Source of the DNA: DHVE2 group archaeon
Lineage (GTDB): Archaea > Thermoplasmatota > Thermoplasmata > Thermoplasmatales > Aciduliprofundaceae
Assembly: GCA_015520975.1 (NCBI GenBank)
Contig: WAOZ01000203.1
Location: forward strand, 1 to 22,639
Length of the DNA stretch: 22,639 bases
Reading direction: 5' to 3'
Positions 14,159 through 21,392 of the stretch are shown here, piece after piece. The notes beneath the pieces are model-generated. The model worked only from the letters and a program-made list of their open reading frames with translations, was not told where the DNA came from and did no database searches. Numbering within the stretch: the stretch's first letter is position 1; every line of letters starts with the position of its first letter. The position numbers and the translations under genes were made by a program.

Positions 14159-15073
14159 TTAGGATTTCAACGCTTCAGCAACCTTCTGCGCGATTTCTAT
14201 TCCCGCGCGTGTCTGGCCTTCTTTTGCCTGTGCGCCAATGTGCGGTGTGAGCACGATGTTATCCAGCTCAAATAATTTGCTCTCTTTAAGAGGCTCATGC
14301 TCGTAAACATCCAGTGCCGCACCGTAAAGTTTGCCAGATTTGAGCGCTTCGTAGAGTGCGTCCTCATCAACGACGCCACCTCTGGCTGCGTTTATCACAA
14401 TGGCACCATCCTTCATTTTCGCTATGCGCTCCGCGTTTATCATATGCTTCGTTTCTGGAAGCAGAGGAACATGGAGCGTGATTACATCCGCCTCTCCAAT
14501 CAGATCATCAAGGTCTCTGTATTCAACACCGAGTTCATTCGCTGTTCTGTCGTCGAGTTTGAATACATCGTAATAAATAATTTTCATTCCAAAGGCTCTG
14601 GCTCGCTTTGCAACCTCTCTGCCTATTCTCCCGATTCCTATTATTCCCAGTGTTTTGCCGTACATCTCAATTCCCTTGCACTTTTTCTTTGGCCATTTGC
14701 CATGGCGCATTTCTCTATCGGCATATGCTATTTTTCGCATCACCGCAAGAATGAGTCCTATGACAAGCTCCGCCACGCTTATGCTTGTGGCACCCGGCGT
14801 GTTCAGCACTTTTATCCCTTTGCTTTTTGCATACTCAACATCTACATTGTCAAGACCCACACCTGCACGACCTATAACCTTAAGATTCTTGGCAGCATCT
14901 ATGAATTCTTTGCGGACCTTTGTTGCGCTTCTGATTATGATTGCGTCCAGATCTCCAACATGTTTCGGCAACTCATCCTTCGGCACGCCTGTCAGATCGA
15001 TCACTTCAAAGCCCTCTTTTTTCAGGTATTCAACACCTTCTTGGGCTATGGGGTCACATATACCCACCTTCAT
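14159..15073 (-). CDS. serA: D-3-phosphoglycerate dehydrogenase, short form without ACT domain
   Basis: NAD-dependent oxidation of 3-phosphoglycerate to 3-phosphohydroxypyruvate, the first step of serine synthesis. The 304 residues have the 2-hydroxyacid dehydrogenase plan: N-terminal substrate domain, RAGVGLDNVDV at 69-79, Rossmann motif GIIGIGRIG (143-151), and catalytic Arg231 (AARGGVVDE), Glu260 (YEHEPL) and His278 (TPHIGAQ). The C-terminal ACT regulatory domain of longer SerA proteins is absent, so serine feedback through ACT is unlikely. Its ATG overlaps the aminotransferase stop by one base (TGATG) with GGGGGTG 5 bases upstream. A glyoxylate/hydroxypyruvate reductase is the alternative, but the operon favours SerA. 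Confidence 0.92.
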   Translation of the reverse strand: MKVGICDPIAQEGVEYLKKEGFEVIDLTGVPKDELPKHVGDLDAIIIRSATKVRKEFIDAAKNLKVIGRAGVGLDNVDVEYAKSKGIKVLNTPGATSISVAELVIGLILAVMRKIAYADREMRHGKWPKKKCKGIEMYGKTLGIIGIGRIGREVAKRARAFGMKIIYYDVFKLDDRTANELGVEYRDLDDLIGEADVITLHVPLLPETKHMINAERIAKMKDGAIVINAARGGVVDEDALYEALKSGKLYGAALDVYEHEPLKESKLFELDNIVLTPHIGAQAKEGQTRAGIEIAQKVAEALKS

Positions 15074-16155
15074 CAGTACACCCCCTTGGCCTCAAGAATT
15101 TCGTCTATGGTGTCAAGGAGTCCCATTATATCCGAAGGCGTCAGCTGGCCCATATGCGCAATCCTGAAAGTCTTTTCCTTCAATTCTCCGTAGCCGTTGG
15201 ATATGCGCATACCTCTTTTAACAAGTTCGTTGTTGAGTTCTTTGATGGAAATTCCATAGGTATTTTTGATGGTTGTAACGGTCACGCTCTCATAGCCTCT
15301 CTCTGCGAAAAGTTCGAAACCTCTCTTTTTAGCCCATGTATGAACTATCCGTTGCATCTTCAAATGTCTTTCATATCTGGCTTGCATACCCTCTTTGAGC
15401 ATAAGATCGAGCTGGACATCCATGGCATACAGAAGCGGCACAGAGGGTGTGGTAGGATGCTGCTTGCTTTTCTCAAATCTTTTCAGCATACGAACGAAAT
15501 CGAAATAATAGCCCTTGTTTCTCGTGTTTCTGCTCTTTTCCATAGCATCTTCGCTAACGATGGCTACGGCCAGCCCCGGGGGAAGCGCAAGTGCTTTCTG
15601 CGAGGATGCAATAACAACATCGTATTTATTCACATCAATCATATCTCCTCCCAAAGAAGACACCGTGTCTATGGCTATGAGTGTGCCGTTTTCATGTGCA
15701 ATTTTTGCAATCTCATCAGTGGGATTCTTAACACCCGTGCTTGTTTCGTTGTGGATCTGAGCGAGAAGTTCGTATTTCTTTTTCGCCATAGCCTCCGCTA
15801 TCATCTCGGGTTTCACCGCTTTGCCCCAGTCAGCCCATACGAGATCCGCTTCCTTTTCGTTCGCCAGGCTCATCTCATACCATCTTTTGCTGAACGCACC
15901 GCACGCACCATGCAGTACATGTCTCTCTGCAAGGTTTCTTATCGTGCCTTCCATAACCGCTGAGCCGCTGGAGGTGAATACAAAAACATAATGGTCTGTA
16001 TTGAAGAGTTTCTGAAACTTCTCAACTATGCCACCGTAAAGGTCCGTCATTTCCTGAGTTCTGTGTCCGATAACCCGCTGAGCCATTGCGAGACGCACTC
16101 TGTCATCCACTTCTGTGGGTCCCGGAATAAACAGTTTGGGAGTATTTTCAATCAT
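15073..16155 (-). CDS. Class V aminotransferase (serine-pyruvate/alanine-glyoxylate type), likely phosphoserine aminotransferase
   Basis: PLP-dependent aminotransferase of ~360 residues. The opening FIPGPTEVDDRVRLAM and HRTQEM, TSSGSAVMEGTIRNL (61-75), Asp163 (AIDTVSSLGGD) and PLP-binding Lys187 (SSQKALALPPGLA) define the alanine-glyoxylate/serine-pyruvate group. Related archaeal enzymes are reported to make phosphoserine from phosphohydroxypyruvate, replacing SerC. Direct translational overlap with serA supports that role here. The start is set at the ATG at 16155, with GGTGA 6 bases ahead; a GTG at 16164 would include the ribosome site. A TATA box lies at 16188-16194. Confidence 0.9.
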   Translation of the reverse strand: MIENTPKLFIPGPTEVDDRVRLAMAQRVIGHRTQEMTDLYGGIVEKFQKLFNTDHYVFVFTSSGSAVMEGTIRNLAERHVLHGACGAFSKRWYEMSLANEKEADLVWADWGKAVKPEMIAEAMAKKKYELLAQIHNETSTGVKNPTDEIAKIAHENGTLIAIDTVSSLGGDMIDVNKYDVVIASSQKALALPPGLAVAIVSEDAMEKSRNTRNKGYYFDFVRMLKRFEKSKQHPTTPSVPLLYAMDVQLDLMLKEGMQARYERHLKMQRIVHTWAKKRGFELFAERGYESVTVTTIKNTYGISIKELNNELVKRGMRISNGYGELKEKTFRIAHMGQLTPSDIMGLLDTIDEILEAKGVY

Positions 16156-16186
16156 TTTTTTCACCGCAGGGGTTATCGCACTCGGG

Positions 16187-16195
16187 GATATTAAG
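16187..16195 (-). promoter_or_regulatory. TATA box of the aminotransferase-serA transcript
   Basis: Minus-strand CTTAATATC is centred about 36 bases before the ATG at 16155, predicting a leader of about 11 bases that holds the GGTGA ribosome site. Confidence 0.45.
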
Positions 16196-16229
16196 GTTTC
16201 ATTGAATATACCCGCAGATATTGCTATCA

Positions 16230-16252
16230 GGCAGAATACTAAGATTTCTGCC
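16230..16252. promoter_or_regulatory. Seven-base inverted repeat in the aminotransferase / tRNA-Ser divergent gap
   Basis: GGCAGAA and TTCTGCC form a perfect inverted repeat with a 9-base spacer. It lies about 40 bases upstream of the aminotransferase TATA box and 40 bases upstream of the tRNA-Ser TATA box. It could be an operator or an RNA hairpin; nothing more is known. Confidence 0.35.
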
Positions 16253-16292
16253 CTTTAAAGAAAAACACAAAATCCCGCCAATTACTAAAAAG

Positions 16293-16300
16293 TTATATAC
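16293..16300 (+). promoter_or_regulatory. TATA box of tRNA-Ser
   Basis: TTATATAC is centred about 27 bases before the first base of tRNA-Ser, the standard archaeal distance for a transcript starting at or just before the tRNA 5' end. Confidence 0.6.
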
Positions 16301-16323
16301 TTAATCCTCAATTAACCAGCCGT

Positions 16324-16404
16324 GCGGGGATGGCCGAGCGGTACGGCGACGGCCTGCTAAGCCGTTGGGCGTTGCCCGCGGGGGTTCAAATCCCCCTCCC
16401 CGCG
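16324..16404 (+). tRNA. tRNA-Ser (anticodon GCT)
   Basis: Class II tRNA with a long variable arm. Acceptor GCGGGGA pairs with TCCCCGC, with discriminator G at 16404. The anticodon stem ACGGC/GCCGT encloses CTGCTAA, with GCT at 16357-16359. The variable arm is TGGGCGTTGCCCG and the T-arm GGGGG TTCAAAT CCCCC. CCA is not encoded. The 3' half overlaps the end of the antisense panE reading frame. Confidence 0.97.
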
Positions 16405-17250
16405 CTGGTTTTCTAAAAACTTAATCAGATTATATAAAGTGCGGTTGCATTTACCCTTTATGAACGGTTTTACGATGTAGTCCACTTCAGTTCTTTTTCC
16501 ATACAATATGTCCTGCAGCATGCTTGATTTGTTCTCCGCCGTTTTTTTAACCACATCCAGCGCAAGGCTGTACACATCCGCAGTTATACCCTTCTCTGCG
16601 AGGATCTGCGCGCATTCATCGGCTATGCATTTCATAATTTCCACGAGTTCGTGGTTCATAAGCGCGCCGTTTTTCACTCTCAGCAGCGCTGTTAAAGGAT
16701 TTATGCAGGCGTTTATCGCCGCTTTTATCCATCTCCTTTCCATAATATCTGCAATGGGTTGCGTTACCAGTCCGCAATTCGTGAAATTCTCCGCGATTTT
16801 CCGAACGCGTTCGGTTATCACACCGTTGAGTTCTCCGATGCATGTATCACCCGTACCCGCATGGTGCACCACACCCGGCTCGAGTTTTGTGGCGCCGTGA
16901 GTGGTTATGCCTCCAATAACATCGAACTGTCTGAGTTTTTCAATTAACCCAACACCGTTCTGAAATGTGATCACGATCTCATCGGAGTATTCTTTCATTA
17001 TATCTTTCACAGCATCATCTGTTTGATACGCTTTTACCGTTAATATTATCACATCCGAACCGCCGGGATACTCGGGTACGGCATCTATCTTAAACACACC
17101 CTCGGTCTTGCCGGTTATTTTCAGCCCGTTTTCCTTTATTGCTCTGAGATGCTCGCCCCGCGTTATCAAAACAACATCGTTATTTTTTGAAAGTATCGCG
17201 CCGAAAACACTTCCCAGCGCACCAGCGCCAAACACGGCTATTTTCAACAT
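16357..17250 (-). CDS. panE: 2-dehydropantoate 2-reductase (ketopantoate reductase)
   Basis: NAD(P)H-dependent reduction of ketopantoate to pantoate on the way to coenzyme A. The 297 residues have GAGALGS (8-14) at the N-terminus, the middle ITFQNGVG with Asn98, catalytic Lys176 with Asn180 and Asn184 (KAAINACINPLTALL), and SSMLQDILYGKRTEVDYI with the catalytic Glu. Two oddities are visible. The region after DYI is about eight residues shorter than usual. The last ~15 residues (after LENQ) are the antisense reading of the tRNA-Ser gene, with the stop lying in its anticodon. Start set at the ATG at 17250, with GGAGGTG 3 bases upstream inside an earlier in-frame ATG frame. Overlaps the GtrA-like gene by 71 bases. 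Confidence 0.88.
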   Translation of the reverse strand: MLKIAVFGAGALGSVFGAILSKNNDVVLITRGEHLRAIKENGLKITGKTEGVFKIDAVPEYPGGSDVIILTVKAYQTDDAVKDIMKEYSDEIVITFQNGVGLIEKLRQFDVIGGITTHGATKLEPGVVHHAGTGDTCIGELNGVITERVRKIAENFTNCGLVTQPIADIMERRWIKAAINACINPLTALLRVKNGALMNHELVEIMKCIADECAQILAEKGITADVYSLALDVVKKTAENKSSMLQDILYGKRTEVDYIVKPFIKGKCNRTLYNLIKFLENQRGEGDLNPRGQRPTA

Positions 17251-17647
17251 CCACACCTCCTGCAAATACGACAGTGCTGCTCAGCACAAAATTCCAGAGC
17301 GCGGCTGCACCTGCACCCGCCGCATAGGCGTACATTCTATAGATGCCATAGTACTGCAATACCGCAAGTATCACAGTCTGAACAACCAGTCCGCTTATAA
17401 GTGTGCCGTGGTACATCAACAGCCTTCCAGCAAAACCGTGCTTGTATTTTCTCGCTCTGAAAACCCACCGATCCATGGGAAAGAATGTTATCAGTATGCC
17501 CGCCTCCTGCGCGATGGGATACGCCACAAAATCGGAGAGATTCGCATATTTGGGCAGAGCATAGTAGAGAGCGAAACTGACCCCTACACCTAAAAATCCA
17601 ACGAGCCCGAACTTTAAAAATGTGATCAGATCAAAATTTTTATGCAT
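17180..17647 (-). CDS. GtrA-family small membrane protein
   Basis: Four-helix membrane protein of 155 residues. GtrA-type proteins are thought to move or flip polyprenyl-linked sugars for glycosylation of envelope components. Visible: FLKFGLVGFLGVGVSFALYY (helix 1), YPIAQEAGILITFFPMDRWVF (helix 2, ending in the family's N/D-RxWVF-like turn), LISGLVVQTVILAVLQYYGI (helix 3) and YAAGAGAAALWNFVLSSTVVF (helix 4, WNF motif). About 30 residues follow helix 4, rich in Arg/Trp/Cys and coded in the region shared with panE. The ATG overlaps the TPR gene stop (ATGCATAA, 8 bases), so translation is coupled. Its link to a deaminase and a CoA-pathway gene is unexplained. Confidence 0.85.
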   Translation of the reverse strand: MHKNFDLITFLKFGLVGFLGVGVSFALYYALPKYANLSDFVAYPIAQEAGILITFFPMDRWVFRARKYKHGFAGRLLMYHGTLISGLVVQTVILAVLQYYGIYRMYAYAAGAGAAALWNFVLSSTVVFAGGVDVENSRVWRWCAGKCFRRDTFKK

Positions 17648-18410
17648 TTTCAAGCTGTTCCAGCGCGCTCTTTGCATCTTCGTCTTCCGGATTGCGTTTC
17701 AGTGCTTCTCTGAGACATCTAATAGCTTCCTCTTTCTGTCCCATCTGCGCGTAGGCCATGCCCATCGCATACCACGCATCGGAATCGTCTGAAAGTTCAA
17801 CGCATTTTTTAAATGCCGCCACGGAATCCTTATATCTTTCCATATAGTAAAGCGCCAGCGCTTTGTTGTACCATGCGTTATCGTAATCTTCCTCTATGGA
17901 AAGCGCTTTTTCTGCAGCTTTCAGCGCGTCTTCGTGCTTGCCCTGAAATATCAGGCACACTGCCAAATTATTCCATGCTTCGGCATCGCTGGGATTGATT
18001 TTCAAAATTTTTCGATAGTATTTCTCCGAGATATCGTACTGCTCCTGAGCATCATAACAGGATGCGAGGTTATACAGCGCATCGATATTTTCGGGATTTA
18101 TCTCAGCAACCCGCCTGAAATATTTGGCCGCATTTTTGTAATCTTCATTATCGTAAAGAATCATACCTTTGAGAAGCAAAAGCTCCTCGTCCTCCTCTTT
18201 TTTGAGCAGTTCGTCCACGATTTTGAGCGCCTCGTCATCTCTCTCCATCTCTCGAAGAACATAGGCTTTGAAGATTTTGGCTCTAACATCATCCGGGTTT
18301 TTCTCAATGACCTCGTTCAACAGCTCCAGTGCGGGCTCGAGCAAACCCATCTGAATGTATTTCTCCACATCCTGTTCCCACTGCGGTGCGTCCATACTGC
18401 GAGGATACAT
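17640..18410 (-). CDS. Tetratricopeptide-repeat protein
   Basis: Soluble protein of 256 residues made almost wholly of TPR units (about seven), with no signal peptide or membrane segment. The clearest units run ALYNLASCYDAQEQYDISEKYYRKILKINP, then AEAWNNLAVCLIFQGKHEDALKAAEKAL, DNAWYNKALALYYMERYKDSVAAFKKCV and DAWYAMGMAYAQMGQKEEAIRCLREALKRNP (the 34-residue W/N/A/Y-G-P pattern). Such proteins are protein-binding scaffolds; the partner is unknown. The ATG overlaps the deaminase stop (TAATG) and lacks a ribosome site, so reinitiation is likely; a Met at residue 6 is the alternative. The 3' end overlaps the GtrA-like gene. Confidence 0.88.
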   Translation of the reverse strand: MYPRSMDAPQWEQDVEKYIQMGLLEPALELLNEVIEKNPDDVRAKIFKAYVLREMERDDEALKIVDELLKKEEDEELLLLKGMILYDNEDYKNAAKYFRRVAEINPENIDALYNLASCYDAQEQYDISEKYYRKILKINPSDAEAWNNLAVCLIFQGKHEDALKAAEKALSIEEDYDNAWYNKALALYYMERYKDSVAAFKKCVELSDDSDAWYAMGMAYAQMGQKEEAIRCLREALKRNPEDEDAKSALEQLENA

Positions 18411-19444
18411 TACGAGGATAAAAAGGTATGCCTGTAAATATCTTCGATTTTCTCAATCCACATACTCATTCTCTCGGCATCCATAAAACTCGCCAGAACC
18501 GAGTTCTTCGCGAGAGTGAGAATCTCAGCAGGTGTGAGGTTCAGAGCCCCGTGAAGCGCGAGGAAATTTTCGTTCACATAGCCTCCAAAATAAGCGGGGT
18601 CGTCGGAGTTCACTGTTGCAAGAACGCCCGCGCTCATTATTTTCCGGATAGGATAATCGCGTAAATCCCTCACAACATTCAACTTCAGATTCGAAAGCGG
18701 ACACAGTGTGAAGGGTATCTTTATGCGACCCAGAGATTGCAGAAGTTTCTCATTTTCCACCGCGCGTATGCCGTGGTCTATTCGTATGATCTTCAGCAAC
18801 TCCACCGCTTCTTTCACATATTCGGGAGGCCCCTCCTCACCCGCATGCGCCACGGTGAGAAATCCATGTTCCCGTGCCTTTTCAAATACGCGGGAGAATT
18901 TCGATGGTGGATTGTTTCGCTCCGCGGAATCTAACCCCACTCCTTTGATGGTATCCGTGTACGAAATTGCCATATCCAACACGCGCATGGCCTCATCTTC
19001 CGGCTGATCTCTCAGAAAGCACATTATGAGCTCTCCTGAGAATCCGAATATGTTTCTCCCATCTCTGAGCGCTTCGTATATTCCATTCAGCACCGTATCG
19101 AATTTGACACCGCGGGAGATGTGCGCCTGCGGGTCGAAGAAAATCTCTGCGTGTATCACATTGTCTCTAACCGCTCTCTGTATATAGTTCAGCGTAAGCG
19201 TGTAAAAATCCTCCTCGGTTATGAGCGTGCGCGTACCCTGATAGTAGATATCGAGAAAACTCTGAAGATTTTTGAACCGATATGCTTTTCTTATCTCTTC
19301 CGGCGATGCATACTTCAATTTGAGGTTGTTCTTTGAGGCGAGTTTGAGCATTAGTTCGGGTTCCAACGCACCCTCTATGTGAATGTGCAGTTCAGTTTTC
19401 GGGACATTTTTTATAAAATTAATGAGGATGTCAGGTTCGGTCAT
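18410..19444 (-). CDS. Adenine/adenosine deaminase family protein, probably adenine deaminase
   Basis: Zinc hydrolase that removes the amino group from adenine or adenosine for purine salvage. The 344 residues keep the metal and catalytic set: HIHIEG (His20, His22), HAGEEG (His200, Glu203), DHGIRA (His224) and SDDPAYFGG (Asp281, Asp282). The stretches GLDSAERNNPPSKF and DDPAYFGGYV are closer to the adenine deaminase branch than to classical adenosine deaminase, so adenine is the likelier substrate. Start taken at the ATG at 19444, because a TATAAAA-type box lies 26 bases upstream (leaderless) and the family begins near here; an ATG at 19489 lies upstream of that box. First gene of the string with the TPR, GtrA and panE genes. 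Confidence 0.9.
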   Translation of the reverse strand: MTEPDILINFIKNVPKTELHIHIEGALEPELMLKLASKNNLKLKYASPEEIRKAYRFKNLQSFLDIYYQGTRTLITEEDFYTLTLNYIQRAVRDNVIHAEIFFDPQAHISRGVKFDTVLNGIYEALRDGRNIFGFSGELIMCFLRDQPEDEAMRVLDMAISYTDTIKGVGLDSAERNNPPSKFSRVFEKAREHGFLTVAHAGEEGPPEYVKEAVELLKIIRIDHGIRAVENEKLLQSLGRIKIPFTLCPLSNLKLNVVRDLRDYPIRKIMSAGVLATVNSDDPAYFGGYVNENFLALHGALNLTPAEILTLAKNSVLASFMDAERMSMWIEKIEDIYRHTFLSS

Positions 19445-19465
19445 AGAATATAACATTGCGATATC

Positions 19466-19474
19466 AGTATAAAA
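19466..19474. promoter_or_regulatory. TATA box of the deaminase operon, possibly shared with fumarase
   Basis: Minus-strand TTTTATACT lies 26 bases before the deaminase ATG. Plus-strand AGTATAAAA could equally drive fumarase, predicting a start near 19496 and a leader of about 37 bases. Confidence 0.5.
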
Positions 19475-19532
19475 TGTTTCGGTACCCAAACTTTCTTAAT
19501 GATGCAGTCCATATCCTACCAAGGTGATGTCC

Positions 19533-20384
19533 TTGATAGAAGCCATTGTTGAAGCAATTAAGCTGGCTGAAACGAGGTTGCCAGAGGACACCGTGAAGGC
19601 GCTCGAAAAGGCGTATTATGAGGAACAGAACGAACTCGCAAAAACGCAGCTGGGCGCGATACTGGAGAACATAAAAATCGCGGAGAAGGAAAAACTTCCC
19701 ATGTGTCAGGATACCGGTCTTCAAACATTTTTCGTCCAGGTGGGCTATGATTTCCCGATGCTCAGAGAGCTTGAAGCGGCCATAAAAGAAGCGGTCAGGA
19801 CAGCAACGGAGAAAGTGCCACTGAGACCCAACGCTGTGCATCCCTTTCTGAATAAAAATTCGGGAGATAACACAGGCAGATTCGTGCCATACATACACTG
19901 GAGCTTTGTTGAAGGGGACAGCGCCACGATTCACATAGTCCCCAAAGGTGGCGGCAGTGAGAATATGAGCGGGCTTTACATGCTGCCGCCGGGAGTGGGT
20001 ATTGAAGGGATCAAAAAAACGGTCATAGAGCACATATTCAGATCCGGTGGAAAACCGTGTCCGCCCACCGTTATAGGTGTGGGTATAGGTGGCGGTGCGG
20101 ATATCGCGCTAATTTTGGCCAAAAAGGCAGCCGTTCTTAGATCCGTGGGCTCGAGGCATGATGAGAAATTCGTGGCGGAGCTTGAAGAGGAACTTTACCG
20201 GATGGCAAACAAACTTGGCATAGGGCCAATGGGGCTGGGCGGCAAAACAACAGTGCTGGATGTGCATATTGAATACGCGCACAGGCATCCTGCAACGCTT
20301 CCAGTGGGCATCGTAACACAGTGCTGGGCGAACAGACGCGCTAAGGTTGTGATTAAAAGAGATGGCTCGGTGGAGGTGGTGTGA
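19533..20384 (+). CDS. Class I fumarate hydratase, alpha (4Fe-4S) subunit
   Basis: Large subunit of the two-part, oxygen-sensitive fumarase that interconverts fumarate and malate. It holds the iron-sulfur cluster through three cysteines in LPMCQDTG, GGKPCPPT and VTQCWANRR (about residues 58, 176 and 264). It also has VPKGGGSENMS and GVGIGGGAD. Length (~283) is normal. The start is proposed as the TTG at 19533: GGTGAT lies at 19523-19528, and GGTG-N5-7-start is the rule for other genes here. The ATG at 19527 sits directly on that site and adds two residues. The beta-subunit ATG follows the stop at once. L-tartrate dehydratase is the only close alternative. Confidence 0.93.
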   Translation: MIEAIVEAIKLAETRLPEDTVKALEKAYYEEQNELAKTQLGAILENIKIAEKEKLPMCQDTGLQTFFVQVGYDFPMLRELEAAIKEAVRTATEKVPLRPNAVHPFLNKNSGDNTGRFVPYIHWSFVEGDSATIHIVPKGGGSENMSGLYMLPPGVGIEGIKKTVIEHIFRSGGKPCPPTVIGVGIGGGADIALILAKKAAVLRSVGSRHDEKFVAELEEELYRMANKLGIGPMGLGGKTTVLDVHIEYAHRHPATLPVGIVTQCWANRRAKVVIKRDGSVEVV

Positions 20385-20957
20385 ATGGAGTATCGCATAT
20401 CCATGCCCATTGAGAACGCACGGAAATTCAAAGTTGGAGATGTTCTTTACATAAGCGGCGAAATAGTGCTGGCAAGGGACGAGGCGCATAAAAAGATGCT
20501 GGAAGAGGGTGCGCCTGTGGATTTGAAAGGTGGTGTGATCTATCACTGCGGCCCTGTCGTCAAAAAACTCGATGGTAATTGGAAAGTCATAGCTGCAGGG
20601 CCGACCACGAGCATAAGAATGGAGATTTTCGAAGACAGGTTCATTGAGAAGTTCGGCGTATCCGTGATCGTGGGCAAAGGTGGTATGGGCGAAAAAACGC
20701 TGAACGCGCTTAAAAAACATGGCGCGGTATATGCATCATACACCGGCGGTTGCGGCGCGCTTGCAGCCAGAAGGATTACAGGTGTTAAAAATGTTTATTT
20801 TCTGGAAGAACTAGGAATCCCGGAAGCGGTGTGGATTTTCAGAGTAAAGAATTTCGGGCCGCTGGTGGTGACCATGGACTCGCATGGAAACAGTATATAC
20901 GAGGATGTTGAGAAAACAAGCAGAAATAACCTTGAATCAATATTATCTACACTTTAA
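20385..20957 (+). CDS. Class I fumarate hydratase, beta subunit
   Basis: Small subunit that forms part of the substrate pocket of the two-part fumarase. The 190 residues show LARDEAHKKM (29-38), the family's catalytic Arg/His helix, then GPTTSIRM (72-79), GKGGM (97-101) and YTGGCGALAA (119-128). All these are typical of the swivelling C-terminal fumarase domain. The ATG follows the alpha stop directly, with GGAGGTG 6 bases ahead, so the two chains are made together. No terminator hairpin is visible downstream, but the stop is followed by a run of T. Fumarate also arises from purine synthesis and salvage, which are represented in this window, but no specific link is claimed. Confidence 0.94.
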   Translation: MEYRISMPIENARKFKVGDVLYISGEIVLARDEAHKKMLEEGAPVDLKGGVIYHCGPVVKKLDGNWKVIAAGPTTSIRMEIFEDRFIEKFGVSVIVGKGGMGEKTLNALKKHGAVYASYTGGCGALAARRITGVKNVYFLEELGIPEAVWIFRVKNFGPLVVTMDSHGNSIYEDVEKTSRNNLESILSTL

Positions 20958-20970
20958 TTTTTTGTCGGTA

Positions 20971-20979
20971 AGTTTAAAT
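20971..20979 (+). promoter_or_regulatory. TATA box of the coiled-coil gene pair
   Basis: AGTTTAAAT is centred about 28 bases before the ATG at 21004. No ribosome site is present, so a leaderless or near-leaderless mRNA is likely. Confidence 0.5.
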
Positions 20980-21003
20980 CATTTGCTATTATAATGTCCC
21001 TAT

Positions 21004-21390
21004 ATGGGGAAAGATTTAGATGTGGTGCTCAGCGCAATTGAAGATTTAAAAAGAAGGCTGGGTCATTTAGATGCAAAAATGGAAAAAATAATAAAAAAGC
21101 AGATTGAACTTGAAAAGAAGGTTGACAGTTTTGAAAAAATATACAAAATTCTCAATTCGTTGCCTGCAAAACTCAACACCACATCTTACCAGATAATCTC
21201 GCAACTTGAGGAGAGCATAGACGATATTGAAGAAGAATTCTCGTCGAAGATTGATGAATCCATCGGCAAACTGGAGACGCTTGTGGATGTGAACCACAGG
21301 CTGGATATTTTTGAAGAAAATCTGAAGGCGTATATTGATAAGATGAGATATATGCTTATGGAACTGGAAGATTCATTAAGGGGGAGATGA
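21004..21390 (+). CDS. Short coiled-coil protein, unknown function
   Basis: Not recognised. The 128-residue, mostly helical protein has no signal peptide or membrane segment. Heptad patterns are visible from about 6 to 50 (VVLSAIEDLKRRLGHLDAKM, IELEKKVDSFEKI) and from about 66 to 124 (ISQLEESIDDIEEEFSSKI, IDKMRYMLMELEDSL). A short break containing Pro (SLPAKLNTTSYQ, about 53-64) joins them, so it may fold back as a helical hairpin. It is acidic and lacks cysteine. It has its own promoter and a leaderless start, and its stop region overlaps or abuts the start of the long coiled-coil gene, so the two products probably act together. Confidence 0.75.
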   Translation: MGKDLDVVLSAIEDLKRRLGHLDAKMEKIIKKQIELEKKVDSFEKIYKILNSLPAKLNTTSYQIISQLEESIDDIEEEFSSKIDESIGKLETLVDVNHRLDIFEENLKAYIDKMRYMLMELEDSLRGR

Positions 21391-21392
21391 AG

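Noticed and set aside
14297..15193. 298-codon plus-strand frame over serA
   Set aside because: It is a shadow of serA. The conserved SerA motifs account for the sequence; the antisense product is Cys/Tyr/Phe-rich and unlike a protein family.
14941..15963. 340-codon plus-strand frame over the aminotransferase gene
   Set aside because: It is antisense to a gene with a complete set of PLP-enzyme motifs and has no start signals; the codon bias of the true gene leaves this frame open.
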